Origin: Stentor roeselii
Taxonomy: Eukaryota; Ciliophora; Heterotrichea; Heterotrichida; Stentoridae
Direction of reading: 5' to 3'
Assembly (NCBI GenBank): GCA_006503475.1
Contig: RSEH01000035.1
Span: 144,830 to 208,829 of the forward strand
DNA length: 64,000 nucleotides
The notes beneath the pieces were generated by a model that did no database searches, had not been told where the DNA came from, and worked only from the letters and a program-made list of their open reading frames with translations. A program made the position numbers and the translations under genes. This document shows, in pieces, positions 56,352-64,000 of the stretch. Numbering within the stretch: position 1 is the stretch's first letter; every line of letters begins with the position of its first letter.

Positions 56352-57995
56352 CTAATTTGCTAAATCTAACTTCCAGATAATAAACGACATAAATTGAATC
56401 AAAATCATATACTTTTGATTTTTTGTTATAAGATACACATCTTCAAGCTTGCCCTTATGATAAAGATGTTGAATCTTATCAGCATAAAGTTGCCAAATAG
56501 TAATTTTATTTCCATCTTCATTTCCAACAATCAAAGAATCATCTCCAGCTACAAATATCTGAGTAATTTTATTTTCACATTTTAATACTCTTGTCATTTC
56601 CATTGTATTTCTATTCCACATTTTAATGAAGAAGTCTCCTCCAAAGCTAGCAAGTAACTCTTCATTTTGACAAAAGTTCAAACAACTGACACAACCTTCA
56701 TGTGCATTCATTATTGATACAAATGATTGATCATCAATTTTCCAAATATATATTGAATGATCGTGCCCTCCAGTAGCTAAAAAATTCCTAGATTTCGAAA
56801 GAGCAATTGAAGAAATTTCATCAAGATGGCCATCAAGTAGGCTTTTAGCACATCCATCATCAATATTGAGAGTTTGAATATCATTATTATATCCTAGGAT
56901 CATTAAGTGATTATGCTCTAGTGTTTGAACATAAATACATTTAATTTTCAGATCTATTTTCTTGGAACAACTTCTAGTAAGGAGGTCCCATATTATCAAG
57001 TAATGATCTTGACCTCCTGAAACAATTTTCGAAGAACTTGAAATAAATGCAAGAGTTTCTATTTGAGATTCATGAAGTTCAAAATTGAAGAAATTTTTTA
57101 AATCAGAAAGTAAATAAACCGTGATTATTTTATTCTTAAATGCTAATCCAATATAGTTATTGTCTTGACTTAATGCAAAGCAAGTAGTTTTATTATATTG
57201 AAGATCAATTTCTATAGTATAGCAGCATTCTATTATATCAAAGACTTTCAATTTTTTTTCATGGTGCCGTGAACAAAAATAAATTTTGTTGCATTCTGAA
57301 ATTTCAATGAAACTTAAGTTAATACCACAGTTCATTTCACCAATATATTCGAAATTATCTGCTGAGAATAATTTTATTCTATTATATTGGCCTGCAATCG
57401 CTAGGAATGCATCATTTATTTTAATATTTGTCAGAAATCCTATTTCTGCTAAACTTTTAATTTCTATTTCGTTTTTATTGTAAAACCATATTCCAAGAGT
57501 GGAATCATTAGAATAGGCTATGTATTCATATTTGGTAGAAAGGGCTATGCTAAATTTGTAATGAAGGTTGTTGTTGGTATGTCTTAAAATTTTGAATTTC
57601 TTTATTTCTTTGAGTTTTGAGTTTTTCGAATAGTCCCAGATAATGATTTCGTTTTCTTCATTGAGGGTTGCAACGATTTTTGAAATTTGGTTGAATGCGA
57701 TACTTAAGATTGTACTTGATGATGAAACTATTGAAGTATTGATCAGTTTTGAGACTAATTGAGTAAGTATATTTAACTTGATTGAATAGGGTTTCGCCCA
57801 AAAACTTATAAATTCAAGGGCTTGAGTTTTGAATAACTTTAAGAATGAAAAGATATCTATGAATCCTTTGATCAATTCTGAAGTGTTTACACGGATTTTT
57901 CTAAGATAAGTTCTACTATGATTATCACATAATCTCTGTTGAATACAAGAACATCCAAATGTATAAGGATTTGTGCAATAGTAGCACGTATTCAT
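56352..57995 (-). CDS. WD40-repeat protein with N-terminal Cys/His motif (547 aa)
   Basis: The first 30 residues (MNTCYYCTNPYTFGCSCIQQ then RLCDNH) hold a C-x2-C-x6-C-x-C...C-x2-H cluster like a small B-box-type zinc site. A helical part (about 30-85) is followed by about nine WD40-like units (about 90-547; e.g. NEIIIWDYS, HYLIIWDLL, HSIYIWKID, FFIKMWNRN). No catalytic domain. Start ATG in the context tatataaATG. It is convergent with the WD40-pseudokinase gene and appears to be part of the same local gene group, though the repeats are more divergent. Confidence 0.8.
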   Translation of the reverse strand: MNTCYYCTNPYTFGCSCIQQRLCDNHSRTYLRKIRVNTSELIKGFIDIFSFLKLFKTQALEFISFWAKPYSIKLNILTQLVSKLINTSIVSSSSTILSIAFNQISKIVATLNEENEIIIWDYSKNSKLKEIKKFKILRHTNNNLHYKFSIALSTKYEYIAYSNDSTLGIWFYNKNEIEIKSLAEIGFLTNIKINDAFLAIAGQYNRIKLFSADNFEYIGEMNCGINLSFIEISECNKIYFCSRHHEKKLKVFDIIECCYTIEIDLQYNKTTCFALSQDNNYIGLAFKNKIITVYLLSDLKNFFNFELHESQIETLAFISSSSKIVSGGQDHYLIIWDLLTRSCSKKIDLKIKCIYVQTLEHNHLMILGYNNDIQTLNIDDGCAKSLLDGHLDEISSIALSKSRNFLATGGHDHSIYIWKIDDQSFVSIMNAHEGCVSCLNFCQNEELLASFGGDFFIKMWNRNTMEMTRVLKCENKITQIFVAGDDSLIVGNEDGNKITIWQLYADKIQHLYHKGKLEDVYLITKNQKYMILIQFMSFIIWKLDLAN

Positions 57996-60008
57996 TTATA
58001 TAAAGAAAAATAAAATAAGTTAGTTAAATCGATTGTTTTATTATAAGTAGCATACTTATCTTAGAAACGATAGAAGTAAAGAAGGATTATTATTTTGGTG
58101 AAGCCTTAATCCAAATATCATGTAAAAGCTGTAATAATTAGAAGATTTTTATGTTAATTATATTATAAGCTTATAATTTGAATAGATATATTTTAATAAG
58201 AATAGCTTCTGCTTTAAAGGTAATTTTAGTTAGGATCAGCTTTCAAGCAAATTGATTTTAATCACGTTTAAATGAAACATATTTTGATATTAGCAAGTGA
58301 AGTGAGTGATAAATATTAAAAGACTTGTATACAAAAGTGTCTTCATTAAAGCAAACTTATCTAAAAAATTTTTCTGATCCAACATAAACAAAATCTCAAT
58401 ATAATAAGTGAAATATTCGAATATTAATTATTAAAATTATCCTAATTTTTTTTAAGTTTATTAATCTCAATTGAATTTCAGTTCTTTATTTTTATCATAT
58501 AGAGAAAGTTTGGCTTTCCTTAATAAAGATTGATGATGAAAAATAGTAACCATTATAACAAAAATACTATCTGCTCCACAATAAACAGCAAGTGAAAGAT
58601 GAATTCAAGTTTCTATTTATCTTCTCCTGAGCAGAATCTGCAATACTCATAAATTTCTACAAAATTATCTTAGATATTTTCAGATACCCAACTATTTTCA
58701 ATGAAAGACTAGCCAAGTGAAGTTTCTGATATCTTTTCTTCAAGTGTTTAAGTCAACTTAATTTGAAAGATATCAGTTAAAAACTATTCAGACCTGAATT
58801 TGGATTCACTACTTTCAAGTATTTCAAATATTTGGATCGCTCTATTCTAAATTCATCTTAAAACAAGGCTCGAATTGTGATTAATAGATGAATTAAAAAC
58901 TCATGCTTTTCAAATAATTTTATATTGAATGGCAAGAGTTTTCTGTAAGCTTTTCAATAAACATCCTTTTAGAGACATTAATTCTTTCTTTTTCTCTGTT
59001 TTAGTTCAAAACAAGTGAGCTATCTTTAATTTTCTCAGTAAAAATTAGGATAAAATTATCATAGTACATCATAATCATATCAGTGATGGGAAATCAATAT
59101 TTTTGATTATAAAGAAAGATTGATTTGAGCTCTAATAATATTTGTAGTTGTTAACTGATTTTTTATTCTATGATTTAGATAATAAAGATGAATTGATCTC
59201 AGATTCATTTGAAATTCAATTATTGATTTTTCTTATACAAGCTAATTACTTGAATTAAGTTTACAACTATGGAAATTACTTAGAAAAATTCAAATAAAAT
59301 TCATTAAATCAAATCATCTACCTTAATGTTTATAGTTAATTAATTTACTGTTCTTTGAGACAAAATGTTGCACTTATTCATAATATATGAGAAGTTATTT
59401 ATTAACTGGAAATCAATTGATAAGTAAGAAACTAGTTGTCATTTTTAAAAATCTGATTAAGTCAATAGCTAATTAATAAAAATTTATGGTAAAACTGCAA
59501 GTTTAAATTTCCAGGTATGAAAATAAAACAAGAATCTTATCCAAAAAATCTCCTATTTGAATGAATTCGCAAATCAAATGATTTGAAATATAAAAAATCA
59601 TAAGTCTTTGACTATAATAAATAAGTTTTTAGAACTAAAATACATAAAAATTTTCTTCATAATCATATTTGACTTTACCTCATAAATTTCAAATCCTAAT
59701 CCTACTAAAGACCTTATACTTACCTAGCATTTAAAATCCTTATATTTAATCTAGTTCAGATTCTTAATAAGCATAATTTAATGAATGATTATCTAGGATT
59801 TCAAACTCAAATCTTTTCAGAATTTCATTTCATATAAAGTCTTCTACGAATCTAAAATCTACTAAAATTAAGGATTTTGAGCATATCACTGACATTCTAA
59901 TCCTCAGCAATTTAATTTTAATGAGCATTATCCTTAACAAATTCACTAGTTGATAACTTAAAATGATATTTTAGAATTTCAAGTATCAAGCTCCAAGGAA
60001 AGTTGATT
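57996..60008. other. AT-rich intergenic region, about 2.0 kb
   Basis: No ORF or RNA gene recognised on either strand; strongly AT-rich with many homopolymer tracts. I see no repeat unit or transposon end by eye. Weakly decayed gene fragments cannot be excluded without a translated search. Confidence 0.55.
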
Positions 60009-62640
60009 ATGAATCAATATTTTAGCAAAGCTAAAATAAGAAACCAAAGAATACAGTCTTCCAAAGTAAACTCAATTGCATCTAGTGCAGATTAAGAATA
60101 TTTTGCAAGTGCTTCTGATGACAAAAAAGTTATAATCAGGAATGTAAATAATTGGTCAACCTATACTCTTTTGAAGACACTAAAGAAGTGACCTCTGTAG
60201 ACTTCACCCCAAATGAAAAACAAGTAGTTAGTGCGTCAAATGATAGCACTGTGAAATTATTTGATATAAAAACTAAGAAATTAGAGCACAATTACGAAGT
60301 CCATATCTTTGAGGTTAACTCGGCGACCTTCAGTTCAAATGGAAAACATTTGGTGAGTTGCTCAAACGACAAGTTCATCAAAGTCTGGGATGTTGATGAA
60401 AAGAGAAATATGCAGACTTCGAAGACATCAAGATAGGGCCAAATTTGCTTTTTTCAGCCCAGACTAGGAGGTGATTGTCAGTGCCTCAACTAATAAAACA
60501 ATTAAACTATGAGACATAAAGCAAGATCCAGAAGATTTTGATTTAACTGGACATACTTTGGGGTAAATTCAATATCTTACAGTCTGAACGGGAAATTCAT
60601 AGCCAGTGGGGCAGGTGATGGCACTATAAAGGTTTGGAACGTTACTGAAAAGCGAGAAGAGTTTCAATTGCAAACTAGCTCACCTTTTATTAATTCAGTT
60701 GCTTTTCATAAAGACAACGAAATTATAGCAAGTGCAGGATCAGATGGCAGAGTAATACTCTGGACTCTATGAATTCAGTAATATTCAGTCCTGATGGAAA
60801 AATTCTTGCGAGTGGTTCTGAAGACAAAAAAATTATTATTTGGAACATAATGTCGAAGAGAGAAGAATTTAAGCTTGAGGGCCATTTTGCAGAAGTTAAA
60901 GTTGCCTTCACTCCAGACAGTAAACTTCTTGTTAGTGGGTCTTCTGATAAAACGATAAAAGTCTGGAGCCTTGTAGATAAAAAAGAAGAGTTTGAATTGA
61001 AGGGTCATAGTAAAATTGTAAAGTCTGTTGGTGTCAGTCCTGATGGCAAATTTATTGGTAGTGGATCAGTTGATTGTAGAGTAATTGTGTGGAATATTAA
61101 AGAAAAATCAAGCTTTTGTTCTTAGAGGTCATACCTGGACTGTTACTTCAGTCGCATTCAGTCAGAATTCAAAGTTAATTGCAAGTGCTTCATAGGATAG
61201 ATCTACAAGAGTTTGGTTTATAGAAAATAAGTCAGTGGAAAATTTGTTTGAAGAACATTCAAGTTATGTTAATTCTGTCGTCTTCGGTCTTGATAGAAAA
61301 TTAATCGTTACGGCTTCAAGTGATACAACTATAAAAGCACGAAGCATTACAGAAGAAAAGACAAACAAGATAAGTAGTGAAAATAAAAAACTTTCAAAGA
61401 ATTAAATTTCATAGAGCATTTATCAACTAATCAATCAGTAGCTTTCAGTCCAGATAGTAGATATTTTGCAAGTGCCTCCATGGAAAGTGTTAAGCTATAT
61501 AATTTCAGTGAAAAAAAAGAAATATATCAAATGTTTTGCAACCTCAGTTGCCTTTAGTTCAAACAGTAAGCATCTAGCTATCGGACTATTTGACTCCCAG
61601 ATAAAATTTTTCGATCTGAATGAAAATCGAGAGGTAGCAACTTTAAAAGGACACTCAAGTGTGTAAATTCAGTAAGTTTCAGTCAAGATTGTAAAAGACT
61701 GGCAAGTGGCTCATCGGACCTGTCAATTAAAATTTGAGATCTGCTTTCTATGAAGGAGAAATTTACTTTTACTGGGCACAGTTCAATCGTCAAGTAAGTA
61801 TCTTTCAAATCTGATGGCAAGTACTTAGTTAGCGGGTCACTAGACTGCAAAATCAAAGTCTGGAGTCTTGAATTAAAACAAAAATCTTTCACACTTGAAG
61901 GTCATTCTGCTGGAATTACTTCAATAGATATTACCCCAAATGGAGCACTGATTCCAAGTGGCTCTATGGATGAAGATGTGAAAATTTGGGATTTGCCAAA
62001 ACATACATTAAACATACTTTTCGAGGGCATTCAACAAGTATCTTAGCTCTTTCGTTTTGCCCGAGTGGCAAATTTATTTCAAGTGGTTCTTGGAATCAAA
62101 TAAAATTTTGGAATATAGATGAAAAACGACAAGAGTTTCAATTTATAAATTTGAAGGGGCAATTAATACTATTGCATTCAGTCCGAATGGAAATATATTA
62201 GCAACTGTATCACAGAATAAATCGTAAAATTTTTGAATATATTAGAGAACAAAAAACAAAACCAAATCTTAAAGAAAATATTTGCAGTAAAAACAGTTGC
62301 CTATAGTCCAGATAAACGCTTAATTGCATAGGGATCAAATGACAGGACCATTAGAGTTTATAATACTGAAACTCAAAGGAAGAATCAATTCTTAAAGGAC
62401 ATCGATGGAGATTAATCATTATTCTTCAACTCCATGATTGTAACGGATGGAGTAAGCTGCTCAATCATCTTCATCAGAAAGGATCTAGCTTTGATGGAAC
62501 AGCAAAAAATCAAGAGCAGAGATCATGTTGGAAGTCTTCCAAAGCCAAAAATTTCTAAGAAGGCCTCTAAAAAAGTGACCAAAGCAGCAAAGAAAGAAGA
62601 TAAATCAGAAAAAAGAGCGCAAAGATAAAATCCAAATTCA
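60009..62640 (+). pseudogene. Decayed WD40-repeat gene with Lys-rich tail
   Basis: Across all three plus frames the sequence encodes recognisable WD40 units (e.g. STVKLFDIK, KFIKVWDVD, GTIKVWNVT, KKIIIWNIM, KTIKVWSLV, CKIKVWSLE, EDVKIWDLP), at least a dozen. The reading frame is broken by at least six frameshifts (about 60,150; 60,420; 60,570; 60,770; 61,115; 61,660) and several in-frame stops, two of them TGA where Trp is expected (about 60,510 and 61,735). No 15-nt introns fit the breaks. A Lys-rich tail (KASKKVTKAAKKEDKSEK, about 62,560-62,628) follows. It is most likely a pseudogene of the local WD40 family, starting near the ATG at 60,009. Programmed frameshifting is unlikely given the number of breaks. 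Confidence 0.85.
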
Positions 62641-63125
62641 AAGAGCTCTACTTCGATGAAGCATTGTTACTCGAATATGTTCCAGCAAATGTAAGACTTG
62701 TCTATTTATCCTAACATGGAGAACTCTTACATTGCATTTTAAGAAAGCTATTGATTGACAGAGATCTGGCTGAGATAAGACGCAGAATGATGCAGGCGAA
62801 AGCAATTACTTCTGCAAAAAAAAGGAAAAGAAGGATCAAGAAGCTCAATCAGCTCAGCCAAAAGCTGATAGAGCGAAGAGATGAACCCAGTCCCAAGAGC
62901 CATTACCAAAAAAAGAACTCGAAAAAGCTTCAACCTTATCCAAGTGGACTTGAGAATAGGCTATCTGGGTATGACCGACTGAGATATACCCAGAACCAAC
63001 GAAGAGGTCGAAATCAAGTCAAAAAAGTGGACCAGAATTCTCGAAAAGATTGCTGAAGAAAAATCAAAAGAACAGTTCAAAAGCAATTGGAAAAACTCAG
63101 GAACTACCACAAAAAGTCGCTAACT
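62641..63125 (+). pseudogene. Possible decayed coding remnant, charged helical
   Basis: Broken frames read like a charged protein: FKELYFDEALLLEYVPANVR with VYLS, then after stops LLIDRDLAEIRRRMMQAK and KRRIKKLNQLSQKLIERRDE, then in another frame VEIKSKKWTRILEKIAEEK. The frame shifts at least twice and has in-frame stops. It may be the C-terminal part of the preceding WD40 pseudogene or a separate relic. No family recognised. Confidence 0.4.
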
Positions 63126-64000
63126 TCACCTCTTTCATGGAGTATATCGTGTAAATCTTGAGATAAACACAGTTTTCATGATCTCCTGAACTGAAAGCTC
63201 AAGTTAATCTACTAGTTATTAAGTTCAATTTAATTAGTCACTTGAAACTAACTCTGTTTGAATCAACCAATAACAGAACTATTTCTTTCTGAAACTTATT
63301 CATTGTAAATCTGAGTCTTATTGAAAGCAAATCTAAAGGTTTCATGACTCGAGAAAAATCACCCCTAGCTGAATTTTTTAAGCTTATGAATTACCTTCTG
63401 TTTAAAATCTTAAACTCAAATATCATAAAGAAAACCTCTAATGGTATTTTGACACAAGGAATTCTGAAACAAAAATTGTTTAAGCAAAAATTAGCAAAGT
63501 ACCAAGAGAATTTAAAAGGAATTTTCCTTATCCGATCAGCGAATTATAATTTAAGTATTCCCAATCACTTTCTTTAAAATTCATTTCCATAAAATTCTTA
63601 TTCTTTACTTTTATCACTTCTATGAATGATTAATCCAATTTTTCATATGAATTTGAATCCCTTGAATACCTTGAAGTTCGTGAGTAAGTGAATAACTAAT
63701 TTTCTTAGATTAAGGCCTTCTCTTCAGATTCTTTCTTAAGTTTAAGTATTTCTAAATTTGGTGATTATTTAATATGTATATAAACGAGTCTTGATAGTCC
63801 TAAATAATTTTTAAGAGTTTTTATTGATTTTTATCAGAGATTATAACTAATTTTTTAGAGAAAATTGATAATTTGAACTTTTTCAGAGGTTTTTAGAATT
63901 AAAGAATTCTAATGATCTTTTGGCTAAAAATCTAACTCTATAAATGGTGAAATCTGGTTCAAGCAATAGACAGAGAGGAGAGATACTCAAAACCCTTGAA
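63126..64000. other. AT-rich region to window end
   Basis: Mostly without recognisable genes; contains one small doubtful ORF (63,344-63,577). AT-rich, no repeats, RNA genes or element ends seen. Confidence 0.5.
63344..63577 (+). CDS. Doubtful small ORF (77 aa)
   Basis: ATG to TAA, Lys/Leu/Asn/Ile-rich with no domain. It lacks the ATAAATG-type start context and lies next to a decayed gene, so it may be chance or a relic fragment. Confidence 0.2.
   Translation: MTREKSPLAEFFKLMNYLLFKILNSNIIKKTSNGILTQGILKQKLFKQKLAKYQENLKGIFLIRSANYNLSIPNHFL

Noticed and set aside
60570-60600. A 20-nt GT-AG intron in the WD40 pseudogene
   Set aside because: The string encodes an expected WD40 segment (VNSISYSLNGK) in one frame, so it is coding remnant and not an intron.
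60009-62640. Alternative genetic code (TGA read as Trp, TAG as Gln/Glu)
   Set aside because: TGA, TAG and TAA all end intact genes in the window, and this stretch also has many frameshifts, so decay is the simpler explanation.

Overview
The window looks like ciliate macronuclear DNA, most likely from Stentor or a close heterotrich. It is AT-rich, has very densely packed genes on both strands, uses all three stop codons as stops (standard code), and carries canonical GT-AG introns of only 15 nt. Several split genes become continuous when a 15-nt intron is removed. Lineage-typical genes support this: a P4-ATPase/double guanylyl-cyclase fusion, centrins, CFAP36, MORN, FHA and WD40 proteins. The species call is an inference from these traits.

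Positions 1-49,500 form a gene-dense housekeeping and cytoskeletal region with about 30 genes, many separated by only 1-50 nt. In order they are: a partial CAMK/SNF1-like kinase; a small basic protein; two tandem centrins (the first with two shortened EF loops); a RING-CH + FHA protein; the guanylyl cyclase; 2-oxoglutarate dehydrogenase E1; CFAP36; an LpxB-like protein; a cluster of coiled-coil proteins; a cysteine-rich multi-pass membrane protein; a double-FHA protein; a TPR-like protein; an elongator tRNA-Met; a DHHC palmitoyltransferase; an LRR + coiled-coil protein; a DDT/WHIM chromatin protein; a SENP-like pseudoprotease; ATG8; importin-7/8; zinc-binding and RING proteins; a WDR7-like protein; CDC5; and a MORN protein.

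From about 49.5 kb to the end the character changes. Gene density falls, spacers reach 2 kb and are very AT-rich, and the recognisable genes belong to one WD40-rich group: a long WD40 array fused to a pseudokinase, a WD40 protein with a small N-terminal Cys/His motif, and a badly decayed WD40 pseudogene with a lysine-rich tail. This looks like a lineage-specific, rapidly evolving gene family region.

Two features run across the compact part. The DNA just upstream of start codons is depleted in G on the coding strand and ends in an ATAAATG-like context, while the DNA after stop codons is depleted in C. Several same-strand ORFs follow one another with gaps of 3-9 nt. In all three of these tightest pairs the upstream ORF ends in TAG and the downstream ATG is in the same frame. 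Nothing in the window looks like a mobile element, virus or CRISPR array.
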